Below, in pieces: positions 1 to 46,073 of a stretch of 64,000 bases of DNA; positions within the stretch are counted from its first letter, which is position 1; each line of letters begins with the position of its first letter. Origin of the DNA: Eledone cirrhosa (lineage: Eukaryota > Mollusca > Cephalopoda > Octopoda > Eledonidae); contig OZ024743.1 of assembly GCA_964016885.1 (NCBI GenBank), positions 78,559,874 to 78,623,873 of the forward strand. The letters are read 5' to 3'. A model generated the notes under the pieces. The model was not told the DNA's origin and did no database searches. It saw only the letters and a program-made list of their open reading frames with translations. A program made the position numbers and the translations under genes.

Positions 1-608
1 GTCCCTACGGCTAGGTAGTTTAGCTAAATTTGAAGCTGTGATGTTATGTGCAAGGTTAGGAGTCGTAGAATAAGAAATTTTAATGGTATTTCTATTAAAA
101 ATGTTACTATATTTATGTGCTGGGGGAAATGCTTCATAATGAGGGAGAGAAAGATCTTAGCTAATGGTGTGGCCACCTCCATATTATATGGTGGGTTATA
201 TCATATAATGCGTCGGGATCTATTTTTCCTAGGTATATTCTCATACTCTGTATATGCTACCTTATCGACAAATCCACTCGGAGCAAGAGCTTCATTGTAA
301 TATGTGGAATGGTCAGTGAAAATATGCTCGTTTGTAGATAGACGGGAAAGCCCCAAAGAAACGTTTCTTACCAGGTTCTTGGTTATGCTGGCAGGATGGT
401 TAGAATGCTTACTTATGTAATTAAGTGTATCATTCGGCTTTCTATACGGGTAGTGCAAGCCATTCGACAAATTGAGGGTAACGTCGAGGTAATTAACGAC
501 CAAGAGGTTGGCCTCAACCTGTATGGAGAGGTTGAAGCCTTTAAAGAAGACTGTGAGTTCTTTTCTGAACCTCTCGCAAGCACGTGGGCCGCACTTTGTC
601 AAGGTCAA
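1..608 (-). mobile_element. Penelope-like retroelement fragment (RT C-terminal part)
   Basis: Translation of the minus strand from 608 downward gives the end of a Penelope-like reverse transcriptase: a NYLDVTLNL stretch, HYPYRKPN, SNHPASI and YYNEALAPSGF, all of which recur in the PLE remnants near 37 kb and 48 kb. A TGA at about 198-200 interrupts the frame; beyond it the reading continues as YNPPYN and FLSLIMKHFP, the usual thumb/linker region, and runs to the window edge. The copy lacks the catalytic palm (it starts just after the position of the YxDD box) and abuts a TA microsatellite on its 5' side. It is a dead, truncated copy. The family is clear, the subfamily is not. Confidence 0.8.
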
Positions 609-621
609 AAGACCGTCGTTA

Positions 622-625
<4 letters not shown>

Positions 626-694
<69 letters not shown>

Positions 695-843
695 TACTAG
701 CCTTACAGGGGGTCCGACGAGCCGCAGATTATAGAGTCGGGTAAGATCGATATAGATCAAACCTGGAGCTGATCAGTGGCGAAACGCGCGTCACCAACCA
801 ATAAATGTAATGAAGGAGTAACCGATCGTCCTTGTTATCTTTT

Positions 844-922
<79 letters not shown>
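626..922. repeat. Two TA microsatellites flanking a dispersed repeat
   Basis: Long pure TA runs occupy about 626-692 and 849-922. The unique-looking DNA between them (712-835) has a related copy at 45023-45117, both containing GTCCGACGAGC, a GAGCTGATCA block followed by GCGAAACG, and an AATAAA-like end. It is therefore a dispersed repeat, probably a retroelement end. Confidence 0.8.
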
Positions 923-925
<3 letters not shown>

Positions 926-963
926 AGGAGGTTATAGTTCACTTGAAGCATTGTGTAATGAGG

Positions 964-1360
964 TATAAACGTTAGAATATGTGTAATAAGGCCAAGACAA
1001 TGCAGATATGGACATAGAAAAAAGAATGCAATAGTGAAAGATATTGATGTGAATTCGTCTTTCACCTTGAATTTATTTAAATGTCCTTAATTTTCGAGAT
1101 AATATCTCTTCTTCGGAGGGAAGTAAAGGTCTCAGACCAGCGTCTTTAAATTTCTAATGAAGCCATGGCTTCATTAGAAATTTAAAGACGCTGGTCTGAG
1201 ACCTTTACTTCCCTCCGAAGAAGAGATATTATCTCGAAAATTAAGGACATTTAAATAAATTCAAGGTGAAAGACGAATTCACATCAATATCTTTCACTAT
1301 TGCATTCTTTTTTCTATGTCCATATCTGCATTGTCTTGGCCTTATTACACATATTCTAAC

Positions 1361-1367
<7 letters not shown>
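964..1367. repeat. Perfect 404-bp palindrome with no spacer
   Basis: Positions 964-1165 are the exact reverse complement of 1166-1367; the centre is AGCCA/TGGCT. I compared the arms base by base and found no mismatch. The first base outside each arm does not pair (963/1368). A TA microsatellite follows on the right and one lies 42 bp to the left. Each arm holds a hairpin of the form CCGAAGAA-stem-CTCGAAAA, which resembles a degenerate hammerhead core. It may be a fold-back transposon of recent origin or an assembly inversion artefact. Confidence 0.9.
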
Positions 1368-1394
<27 letters not shown>

Positions 1395-1850
1395 CTTTCT
1401 GAACCGTCCGGCTGGCGCTCTGCTAGGTATACCGGCATTTTATCTTTTCAGGAATCTCCCTACACTCAGTCCAGTGCAAATATACCGCACGCCCTCTCAA
1501 GTCAGCGGGGGGGGGGGGTTAGCGTGCTCTGGGTGTTGTGTTTGAACAGTTTTTAGGATTCCCCAATTCGGCAGCCAGTACGTTAAAGAAAATTGATAAA
1601 ATATTTAAATTACATTGTTAGAGCCTCAGAGTATACAATATTTTTTGTTCGGCCCTCCGGAGTAAAGATGAAGAGATTGTTTGGCGGGCTCATTCTAGAG
1701 CATCCTACATTCAATTGACCATGGGAGAATCAGTGATCTCGTAGCTCGTCTCGCGGAGAAGCTCTGTAGACGTTGACCTCTGGACCCTCCTGTCAGGAGC
1801 AGGTAAGCTGTAGTGGCTTAGAGGCCTACCACCAATCTCCAGGTTACTGT
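1368..1850. other. Intergenic stretch, no feature recognised
   Basis: This holds a short TA run (1366-1391) and a run of ten G (1507-1516). I see no coding potential and no match to the other repeats in the window. Confidence 0.5.
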
Positions 1851-2190
1851 TTTCAAGACAAATGAGCGCCTCATTGAAAACGACATCGTATGTTACGTAT
1901 GTGTCTGCATGTGCGGTGGAGGATGTCCTCAGCTAGACTTTCGCGGTGGTTGTTCCTCAGTGCGAGAGGGTCGGCGAGATCGCAGTTGTGCAGCATAATA
2001 GCAAAAAGTTTTCGCAGTTGAGAAGGGACTTTAGCAGTTGCTGCTTCGTGCAGGGTGAGGTGCCAATGGCTGTCATCGCGTAACATACCACGCATCTGGC
2101 AAGCCAAACGTAAGTGAAACATTGATGGCCATTGATGCTTCTCAGATCTTGGAAAGACTGTGGTCTTCTAACCTCAAACAGTAACACTGA
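1850..2190 (-). mobile_element. Helitron helicase fragment
   Basis: The minus-strand reading contains PQSFQDLRSINGH followed, after frame changes, by MRGMLRDDSHW, LRKLFAIMLHNCDLADP and ESLAEDILH. These align with PQSFQDLKTVDGE, RGLLEDDSQW, LRELLAILLQKCELGDP and FMPEDFL of the larger Helitron at 40.3-43.3 kb. At least one frameshift separates the blocks. It is a short relic of the region between the Rep domain and the PIF1-type helicase domain. Confidence 0.75.
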
Positions 2191-2700
2191 CGATAAGCCG
2201 TCTGTGCTTTCGTGAAATAAATAGGTTTTTGTTTTTGTGTATGCAAAAATATCTGTACACGAATATATATATTATAACAGATTAAAGTTTAAGCAAAGAA
2301 TCGCTGCTTTCACACTTAACGGGATCTTCTGAAACTTAAAAATTCCGTCTGTGAACGCAGAAGTAAATATTCCGAAAAACGTTATCTAATGCAGACAGCC
2401 AGAAGGGCGCTACGTTATAGCTATGTATCTATCTAAAAAGACAGACTAAGAGAAAGAGGGGGAATGTTGTGCGATGTCATAAGAAAAAGTGAGGAATGTT
2501 GTATAACTGGAAGAGTTGACATTTGAAATTTTAAAGAAGTGAATATTTAAATAATGTCTTTAATCGTTTAACAAAATTCAGTAGACAAAAATACCCTCAC
2601 TTTTTTACATGGAAAAAGTGACATCTATGGTGTAAATTTTGGTCCAGCCGATTGGCGGAAAGTTTGTTACCTACATACGACCGTCAGCTTTATAGTATAG
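2191..2700. repeat. AT-rich DNA with one dispersed repeat
   Basis: Positions about 2280-2340 match 45843-45898 in the opposite orientation (shared blocks AATCGCTGCTTTCAC and TTAACGGGATCTT). The rest is AT-rich with no ORF or repeat that I recognise. Confidence 0.6.
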
Positions 2701-2870
2701 ATTATTCAAAATTTTAATAAATGAGAAATATTATCATAACCAAAATATATATTTTATTATACATATTTCAAAGGTACAATGGTGTTTCAGTACGTTTTCA
2801 TCAGATAAAATATATAAGAAATTGGTTATACGACATACCGCTAAGGTACTTGAATCTTCAATATATATAT
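2700..2870 (-). mobile_element. Hammerhead-bearing repeat, single arm
   Basis: This is a diverged single copy of the arm that is present twice, inverted, at 16110-16460 (shared ATTAATAAATGA, TTTTATTATA, GTACNNT and CATACC blocks). A short TA run ends it at 2862-2879. It contains the hammerhead described separately. Confidence 0.7.
2746..2816 (-). ncRNA. Hammerhead ribozyme (type I fold)
   Basis: On the minus strand, CTGATGA (2804-2798) and GAA (2769-2767) form the core. Stem I is a perfect 12-bp AT helix (2816-2805 with 2757-2746). Stem II is AAA/UUU, a C-C mismatch, then GUAC/GUAC. Stem III is AUA/UAU with a 2-nt loop; the cleavage triplet is AUA with H17 at 2758. Compared with 16165-16234, stem II changes GGA/UUC to AAA/UUU and a stem I A-C mismatch becomes A-U, so pairing is kept while sequence changes. 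Confidence 0.8.
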
Positions 2871-2984
2871 ATATATATAAGCGAACAATTCTACTGAAAG
2901 TTTGAAATAAACGGCAACATTAATACTTTGTGAAGGCGTGTGGCTGAGTGGTTATCCTTTTGATGATGATCATCATTATCGGTG

Positions 2985-3172
2985 GATTGTCAGTATCGGT
3001 AGAGGGTCGGACGCCATGCTTTGACGTATAGAGTTACAGCCCTTGCCATTCTGAGTTCAAATCCCGCCGAGGTTGACTGTGCCTTTCATCCTTACGGGGT
3101 CGATAAAATACAGTACCAGTAATACACTGGGTAATTGCTGGCCTTGTGCCAAAAGTAGAAACAATTATTATA
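2985..3172 (+). repeat. tRNA-derived SINE
   Basis: It has the 5' tRNA-like part (GGATTG, CAGTATCGGTAGAGG, then the B-box-like GAGTTCAAATCCCGCC), the body ending GGGTCGATAAAATA, and the tail AGTAGAAACAATTATT. This is the commonest family in the window. Confidence 0.85.
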
Positions 3173-3355
3173 ATCATCATCACCATCCCCAACAACAAAA
3201 TCACCAACTAAAACATCACTATCACCACCGACACCACCACTACCACCACCACCACCAACACCATCACCATCACCACCACAACCACCACCACCACCACCAC
3301 CACCACCATCACAACCACAACCACCACCACCACCACCACCACCACCAGCCCCGTT
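3173..3355 (+). repeat. CAC/CAT-rich simple repeat
   Basis: An imperfect CAC/CAT/CAA trinucleotide tract grows out of the SINE tail. The His-rich and Gly-rich open frames across it are by-products of the repeat. Confidence 0.9.
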
Positions 3356-3696
3356 CACCACCTAACAACCCCCATTATGGTCCTTTAACAATAAAACCCC
3401 CGAAGAATGACCTTGGTGTCTCAACAGAACAGGAATAACCATTTCATAAGAGGAGAGCCAGTTGTTTATGTAAGTGTTGTTGTTGTTAAAGTCCTTTCAG
3501 GCTAGTTATGTCTGAGACAAGTGGTCTCAGATGACGGCTTTAACCGACTTTACTTGACTCCGACACAGGAGAGGGCGGCTATAGTAAACCTTAAAACAAT
3601 ACAGATAAAAATAGTTGACGATACACTGAAATGTCAACAGCCTTCCTCCATTAAAACGACCAGTGTGAGAATAATGATAATAGAGAGGGAGGGTTG

Positions 3697-3842
3697 TGCG
3701 GAGAAGAGAGAGAGAGGGAGAAGAGAGAGGGGGAGAAAGGGAGAAGAGAGGGAGGGGAGAAAGAGACAGGGAGGGGAAGAAAGAGAGAGTTGTGGGGAGA
3801 GAGAGAAGTGAGAGTTGTGGGGAGAGAGAGGAGACAGAGGGG

Positions 3843-3887
<45 letters not shown>

Positions 3888-3995
3888 GTGGGGCGAGAGA
3901 AGAGAGAGAGGGGGAGAGAAAGAGTTGTGGAGAGAGAGAGAGAGAGAGAGGAGAGAAAGAGAGAGAGTTGTGGGGAGAGAGAGAAGAGAGAGAGG

Positions 3996-4033
<38 letters not shown>

Positions 4034-4132
4034 AATAGTTGTGGAGAGAGAGAGGGGGTGAAAGAGAGAGTTGTAGGGAGAGAGAATAGTAGTAGTAGTA
4101 GAAGAAGAAGAAGAAGAAGAAGAAGAAGAAGG
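3697..4132 (+). repeat. GA-rich tract ending in GAA repeat
   Basis: About 400 bases of almost pure purine, mainly GA with interspersed GTTGTGG, end in (GAA)n at 4097-4130. It gives long Arg/Glu and Ser/Leu open frames on both strands that are not genes. Confidence 0.9.
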
Positions 4133-4299
4133 TGGAGGAAGGATACGGGTGACATCGGAGTCCATTACTCCCCCCGTGCCCTTAGAGACTAATGAAGGAT
4201 AAAGTTCTGCAACAATACGACTGTTTATATAGAAGAAACCTGTGTATATATATATATATTGTTTTGCTTTGGGAGGGTCATGTTGCCAATAAGAAACAC

Positions 4300-4650
4300 A
4301 CGCACCAGTTATTTTCACTCCAATTTATTATAAATTAAATTTATAAATTTAAGAATTTATAAATTTCCAGTTGTTTGGTTGGTTCCATAACCGGACGGTT
4401 GTTCATATATTGTCAAAGTTCTTTCGTCACACATTCTGTGACTTCTTCAGTGACTGGGGATTCTTTTCTTTGTTTTGTGCCTCTCCTTTGTTCTGTCCTA
4501 CGCCATCTTCGTTTTGTGTGTGTTGTGTGCTTAGTTTGCGCATGTGTTACATCCGGGTGTCTGTGTGTGTTTTTATTTGTTTATTTATTTGTTCATTTAC
4601 ATGTTACTGGTTGGTTGTTTGTTCTATGTGTGTGTGTTTTCATTTTCTCC
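4300..4650 (-). mobile_element. 3' end of Penelope-like element
   Basis: The noncoding 3' part of the PLE whose coding region lies at 4651-6390. Its end matches repeats at 16920-17240 and 54190-54500 (TTTGGTTGGTT, CAAAGTTCTTTCGT), so it is a shared terminal sequence. A hammerhead-like motif lies at 4412-4454. Confidence 0.65.
4412..4454 (-). ncRNA. Hammerhead-like motif at PLE end
   Basis: On the minus strand: stem I GUCA/UGAC, CTGAAGA (4450-4444), an extra A, stem II GUCACA/UGUGAC (6 bp), GAA, a 2-bp stem III AG/CU and cleavage triplet CUU. The homologous hairpins at 17173-17217 and 54276-54322 have GUUGC/GCAAC instead, which is compensatory. The extra base after the CTGANGA box departs from the canonical ribozyme, so activity is uncertain. 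Confidence 0.5.
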
Positions 4651-6390
4651 TTAATTGTAAGTTGTGATGTTGCTATTCCATTCATGTTTTCTATTTAATT
4701 TTGGTTGGAGTTCATTTATGTTTATTGCCTCTGTGATTGCGTCTTTTCTGTGTGTAGATTCTATTTTTATTTCTATGTTCTCTAATTTGCCCTTATGTTC
4801 TATTTTAGCATGTTGGTGGAGTATTGATGATTCTTTTTTATCTTGAAGTTCTCTTCAGTGTTCATTTAACCGTTCTTCTATACTACGAGCTGTCTCACCT
4901 ATGTACACTATATTCTTATCTTTACATTGTCCTTCAGTACATATTATGCTATATACTACATTTCTAGTTTTACAGTTAATATGGGGGCTTAGTTTACAGA
5001 TTATGCATTTATTATCTATACAGGGAGGTCTTTGAAAAGGGTATGTATTGCTAATAAGTGTTTTTATGGAGGTACCTGGTCTTTCTACTATCTTAATATT
5101 AAGTTTATGTTTATCTAGGGCCCTTCTAAATTTGTAAGCTAATTCACCTCTAGGGGTTGTATTGATGAACATTACACTCTGGTACTTATTGCTATCATAC
5201 CATAAGTTTATTCTATTAACCTTATTCCTAGTTCTTTCTATTCTATTCCAAAATTTGCTCCTATACAAGGGGCAGGTCCCATTTGTATCATTATTTACCA
5301 TTTTTTTCCATTTGGTTCTGACTCCTCTATATACTCTGATTTTATCTCTCTGATTGTAACCAGAGAACTGCATACGGTGGTTGAAGTGTTGTATGTGTCT
5401 CTCTAGTTCTTTGGGGTTGCACATGCGAGACACGTTTCTCATCACCCGTACCAAATCCGCAATCAGTATGTTGATTTTGGTGTGATCCGAAACAGCTGAG
5501 TTTCGGTGGATCAGATGTTTGGAAGTCATGGGTTTGGCATAATGGGAATGGAGGATTTGTTTTTTTGTTATTAATGGTTTCTAACCAGAGCTCTGTGTCT
5601 AGTACAGGTAATCGATAGTTGGGGTGTTTGCTTGGGTAGTCTATAGTAACTCTAATACTCTGGTGGATGGAGTTAGCTATTTGCTGGATGCTTTCCATGG
5701 TGTTTTTCTCTAATTCCTGACTGTTCTCTAGTGGGGATGTTTTTACTACGATGTTTATATCATCAACGTAGCGGGAGTACATTATCAGGGTTAAGAGGTT
5801 GCTGTCTTCTAATTGTTCTTTAAGTTTAAGTTTAAGTTTATTGTCCCACCATACCATGAATAGGTTAGCTATGTCACCTGCAATGCTAACACAAATGGCT
5901 GCTCCCTCCTCTTGGGCATATGTTTTTCCATTAAATTTGAACATATGTTCCTTAAGGGTTAATTTTATACTGGCCCCCACCGCATGTGCAATCATTTTCT
6001 TTAGTTCATCGTGGTTTTCGGGGGTCCGTATGACTCTGGTCCACCCGTTCCATCTTTCTGTGTGGGTTTTCTTGACCATTGAGGTAATGGTAGGTGGTCT
6101 GCCTCTGGCTGGTCTTGTAGGGCACATGTTGCTAAGGTCATATGTATCTAGATAATCATTACTATAGGTAAGTTTTAATCGGAGTCCCAGCTCACTGGTA
6201 TCAATCCCACCGAATTCAACATTGCTCTCACTGATCATTTCTACGCATTTCTCCACAGCAAAATCCACGTCAATGGGTGGATATAGGGACACAACATCCA
6301 TACTACCTAGTATACAGTTTGTTAGGTCCCTAGATCGGTTATTTTCGCTGATTCTACTGAGGAGGTCCTCCGTGCTGTCTGGGGACATTT
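4651..6390 (-). pseudogene. Penelope-like element: RT plus GIY-YIG endonuclease, broken
   Basis: Reading down from 6390 gives an RT palm with GSMDVVSLYPPID (motif A), then MYSRYVDDINIVV (the catalytic YVDD) and LPVLDTELWL. A frameshift near 5480-5530 leads to a linker, a Cys cluster (CIDNKCIICKL...NC) and a GIY-YIG nuclease starting VYSIIC and VYIGETARSIEERL. A TGA just after LNEH interrupts it; the frame then continues through EAINMNELQPKLNR to a TAA at 4651-4653. Penelope-like elements use this pair of domains for target-primed retrotransposition. The copy is 5'-truncated at a TA run (about 6500) and lacks the N-terminal RT part. It differs from the PLE family at 37 and 48 kb. Confidence 0.85.
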
Positions 6391-6494
6391 CAATGGATAG
6401 TCAGCGAATTTTCGGACCGTCAAGGTGTGATTTCCATGGGTATGTCATTATTTATAAAACCAATTTTGTATTTTATCTAATGAAAGCGCACCAA

Positions 6495-6541
<47 letters not shown>

Positions 6542-7024
6542 AGTATGTATACGTACATACATATATGTATACATACGTACAGTAGTATGTATATATATAC
6601 ATACATGCACACATATATATATGTACGTATGGATTCTCCAAACATTTATTATAATGCTCGGTGTGTTTGTATTTAAGTACCAGCCGTACTAAGAGTGAGA
6701 AATGAAATTTCGTTTCATTTTTTCCGTTTATATATATATGTATATATATATATATATATTATGTGTATATAAATGAAGCTGGGATTTCGTATGCTTTCGT
6801 GTTAGTGTTAACAATAACTGAGGTCAGTAGTCTTAACCCCTCCCTACCTACTCCCCATACTCTCCCCTACGTACCCTACTCCATACCCACTGTTCAACCA
6901 CGTGGTTTAGGGTTCAGAATGCCTGGTACCTTGGGTAAGTGTCCCTTTTCTATTGCCTCCTTTTGACGAATGTCTTCTCAGGGAAATGTGTAACTGGTTT
7001 AGAATGGGTATAATATGTCCCTGT
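6391..7024. other. TA/TG simple repeats, no gene
   Basis: A TA run (6501-6540), imperfect TACATA/ATGTAT repeats to 6610, and another TA run near 6730-6760 are followed by unique-looking DNA without coding signals. Confidence 0.7.
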
Positions 7025-8885
7025 GAATAGAATAGGTACACTGTATCTCTGTGTGTACAATAGGTACACTGTATCCCGGTGTATATCAGGTTTACAATAG
7101 GTACACTGTATCCCGGTGTATATCAGGTTTACAATAAGTACACTGTATCCCGGTGTATATCAGGTTTACAATAGGTACACTGTATCCCGGTGTATATCAG
7201 GTTTACAATAAGTACACTGTATCCCTGTGTATCTCTGTGTGTACAATAGGTACACTGTATCTCTGTGTATATCTAGTTTACAATAGGTATATTGTATCCC
7301 TGTGTATATCAGGTTTACAATAAGTACACTGTATGGTTGTGTATATCTAGTTTACAATAGGTACACTGTATCCCGGTGTATATCAGGTTTACAATAGGTA
7401 CACTGTATCCCGGTGTATATCAGGTTTACAATAGGTACACTGTATCCCTTTGTATATCTAGTTTACAATAGGTACACTGTATCCCTGGGTATACTCAGTT
7501 TACAATAGGTACACTGTATCCGGGTGTATATCAGGTTTACAATAGGTACACTGTATCCCGGTGTATATCAGGTTTACAATAGGTACACTGTATCCCTTTG
7601 TATATCTAGTTTACAATAGGTACACTGTATCCCTGTGTATATCAGGTTTACAATAGGTACACTGTATCCCTGTGTATAACAGGTTTACAATAGGTACACT
7701 GTATCTCTGTATATCTAGTTTACAATAGGTACACTGTATCCCTACATCTGGCTTACAATAGGTACACTGTATCCCTGTGTATATCAGGTTTACAATAGGT
7801 ACACTGTATGCTTGTGTATATCTAGTTTACACTAGGTACACTGTATCTCTGTGTTTATCTAGTTTATAATAGGTACACTGTATCCCTGTGTATATCAGGT
7901 TTACAATAGGTACACTGTATCCCTGTGTTTATCTAGTTTACAATAGTAACACTGTATCCCTCTGCATATCAGGTTTACAATAGGTACACTGTATCCCTGT
8001 GTATATCAGGTTTACAATAGGTACACTGTATCCCTGTCTATATCTAGTTTACAATAGGTACACTGTATCCCTGTGTATACCTGGTTTACAACAGTTACAC
8101 TGTATCCCTGTGTATATCTAGTTTACAATAGGTACACTGTATCCCTGTCTATATCTAGTTTACAATAGGTAAACTGTACCCCTGTCTATCTGGTTTACAA
8201 TAGGTACACTGTATCCCTGTTTGTACCTGGTTTACAATAGGTGCACTGTATCCCTGTGTATATCTAGTTTACAATAGGTACACTGAATCTCTGTATATCT
8301 GGTTTACAATAGGTACACTGTATCCCTGTGTATATCTAGTTTACAATAGTTACACAGTAACACTGTGTATATCAGGCTTACAATAGGTACACTGTATCCC
8401 TGTGTATATCTAGTTTACAATAGGTACACTGTATCTCTGTATATCTGGTTTACAATAGGTGCACTGTTTCCCTGTGTATATCTAGTTTACAATAGGTACA
8501 CTGTATCCCTGTGGATATCTAGTTTACAATAGGTACACTGTATCCCTGTGTATATCAGGTTTACAATAGGTGCACTGCATCCCAGTGTATATCTAGTTTA
8601 CAATAGTTACACAGTAACACTGTGTATATCAGGTTTACAATAGGTACACTGCATCCCTGTGTATATCTAGTTTACAATAGGTACACTGTATCTCTGTATA
8701 TCTGGTTTACAATAGGTACACTGTATCCCTGTATATATCTAGTTTACAATAGATACACTGTATCCCTGTGTATATCTAGTTTACAATAGGTACACTGTAT
8801 CCCTGTGTATATCAGGTTTACCCTAGGTACACTGTATACCTGTGTATATATGGTTTACAATAGATACACTGTATGCCTGTGTTTG
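7025..8885 (+). repeat. 38-bp satellite array, about 49 units
   Basis: A head-to-tail tandem repeat whose unit contains TTTACAATAGGTACACTGTA followed by TCCCTGTGTATATCTAG. The period is 38 bp, and units vary at a few positions (AGG or TAG ending, CCCGG or CCCTG). Some neighbouring units share the same variant, which suggests local duplication of blocks. There are no unique spacers. The array ends about 410 bp before the first visible protease exon. Confidence 0.95.
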
Positions 8886-9297
8886 TATCCACTTTGGAAT
8901 AGATATAAAGTTGGAGATGGTATTAAATCTCACACTCACTCTCCTTACTCGAGTCTCTTTAATATAAAAATATTTACCAGTGGCCCCGACTGTTCTATTT
9001 GCTATCCTGAAGCAGTGCTGTATACTAGTGTTTGTGATTCAAAAAAGAAGTTAAGACTTCATATCACTAGTATTAGCAGCCAAAAGTCTTCAGATCTCTT
9101 TTTCAAAATCGAAAATCTTCTGGTAATTAATCAATGCAGTCTTGAGTAGACTACGCTGATAAGGACGAATAACATTGAAACATGCTGGTAAATAACCCTC
9201 TTTCTTGTAAATATATAAGTTTACTCCAACCATGTAAAGTATTCTTCTGAGATTAATTCCTAATTTCTGTAATATTATAATTTTGTTTTCTTTATAG
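8886..9297 (+). promoter_or_regulatory. Intron or upstream DNA ending in a 3' splice site
   Basis: No repeat recognised. It ends in a T-rich tract followed by TTTATAG at 9291-9297, a good acceptor. The TAG is an in-frame stop for the exon reading, so the exon cannot extend further left. Confidence 0.6.
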
Positions 9298-44296
<34,999 letters not shown>

Positions 44297-44346
44297 AACC
44301 GAAAATCTGAGTTGTTTTTATTTTCTATCTATTGCAGCTGACACAA

Positions 44347-44738
44347 TAATAATTGTTTCTACTTTTGGCACAAGGCCAGTAATAACCCAGTACATTACTG
44401 GTACTTTATTTTATCAACCCCATAAGGATGAAAGGCAAAGTAAACCTCGACGGGATTTGAACTCAGAATGGCAAGAGCCGTAACTCAATGCGTCAAAACA
44501 TGGCATCCGACCCCCTACCGATTCGGCAAATCCACAGAAGTAATAAATGTTTCTACTTTTGGCACAAGGCCAGCAATTACCCCAGTACATTACTGGTACT
44601 TTATTTTATCGACCCCGTAAGGATGAAAGGCAAAGTTAACCTCGACGGGATTTGAACTCAGACCACAAAGGGCCGTAACTCTTTGCTATAAAGCATGTCG
44701 TCCGACCCTCTACCGATACTGCCAATTCACCATCTATC
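44347..44738 (-). repeat. Two tandem minus-strand SINE copies
   Basis: Copies at 44347-44541 and 44548-44735, each with TTGTTTCTACTTTTGGCACA tail end, TTTATC(G/A)ACCCC and GGGATTTGAACTCAGA (complement of the B box). They start 50 bp after the protease stop and could be in its 3' UTR. Confidence 0.9.
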
Positions 44739-45200
44739 TATATATCTAAATCGTGCTAAAGTATTTCGCTACTCCGAGAGCTGATGAGGAGGAATATATC
44801 TGTCTTGGATATCGCCTTTCTTTATTTCCTTCTTCCGGTTACTTCTGTGCGCCATCGCACTTCTCCTTTTCTATATCGCACTTCTCTTTTCTATATTTCA
44901 TCTGCCTGTCACACACACACGCGCGCGCGAGCATACGCACACGCACACATACGCACACGCACACATACACACACACACACGCGCGCGCACACGCATGCAC
45001 ACACACACACACCACAACAGAAGTCCGACGAGCTTTTGATTCCAGAGATGGGCTAGATCGAACCTTGAGCTGATCAATTGCGAAACGAACGTCACTACTC
45101 AATAAACGTAATGAAGACTGATAAAATAAAGTAGCAGTAATACATTGGAATAATTGCTGGCATTGTGCCAAGAGTAGAAACAATTATTATTATTATTACA
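44739..45200. repeat. CA-rich run, dispersed repeat copy and SINE end
   Basis: CA/CG runs at 44911-45012, then 45023-45117 related to 712-835, then a 3' SINE end at 45118-45200. Confidence 0.75.
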
Positions 45201-45736
45201 CTCTGCTTAGCACTACATCTCTATACTTACTGGAAACTGCGCAACGAGTGCTCAGGTGAACCTACCGTAACTGGACGTTACAATCCCTACGTGGTTGAAG
45301 ATCCGCTAAGGTGAAACAATTGTTCTCGCTATGGTGAACTAACTGTTGTGTAACCACTTCTATATATATATATATATATATATTATTCAGTTGATGAAGA
45401 TTGGTTGATAAAAAATCTGCCAACGTTTCCGTAAACAGACGTGATAATATGAAACTCTTTACCCCCATTCCCTCTCCTCTCTACTATCACACTAACTGAC
45501 TGCATTTCATTCTATTTTAAACTTATTTACATTTTCTTAAACGAAAATCCCACTAGTGAATTCTACCACGTAGTGAATAGTTGAATTCCACTACTATAGG
45601 CTATTTGGTGAAGTGTAATAAATAATTAAGTATTGCATATGGTTAAACAATATATATTGTAGTCAGCATATGTAGACAATTTACAATAGATTTGTTAAAG
45701 CACGGCGACTTTTTATTTTTCTTGGTGCAATACTTG

Positions 45737-45775
<39 letters not shown>

Positions 45776-45905
45776 ATAATAATAAATTTGAAGACTAAAA
45801 TCCAAAGAGGGCTCGATAAGGATAAATATATATCAAATATATAAGATCCCGTTAAGGGTGAAAGCAGCGATTCTGTGCTTAAACTTTAATCTGTTATTTT
45901 AATAA

Positions 45906-45960
<55 letters not shown>
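45201..45960. other. AT-rich DNA with dispersed repeats
   Basis: TA runs at 45362-45382, 45740-45771 and 45909-45960. 45720-45742 and 45843-45898 match other parts of the window (34750 and 2280). No gene seen. Confidence 0.65.
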
Positions 45961-45961
<1 letters not shown>

Positions 45962-46007
45962 GATATTAAGCAAATGGAAACTATATTTATATTTATAAAA
46001 CCATATT

Positions 46008-46073
46008 TATTTCGTTATATATATTTCTGGGATATCATATTAAAAATATGTTATGCCTTCCTCAGACAAAATA
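46008..46073 (-). ncRNA. Hammerhead ribozyme (type I fold), PLE left arm
   Basis: CTGAGGA at 46065-46059, stem I 46073-46066 with 46015-46008 (8 bp, one G-U), stem II GG/CC plus CAUAUU/AAUAUG around internal mismatches, GAA, a TA-rich stem III and triplet AUA. It lies 3' of the PLE coding part on its sense strand. Confidence 0.7.

Noticed and set aside
712..835. Hammerhead in the GAGCTGATCA...GCGAAACG repeat (also at 45023)
   Set aside because: The core reads CTGATCA, so the invariant G after N is missing, and stem II cannot be drawn.
3527..4318. 263-codon Ser/Leu-rich open frame, and the Arg/Glu frames opposite
   Set aside because: They are translations of a GA/TC simple repeat with no conserved domain.
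7025..8885. CRISPR-like regular repeat
   Set aside because: Units are contiguous with no unique spacers, and the context is a eukaryotic intron or upstream region; it is a satellite.
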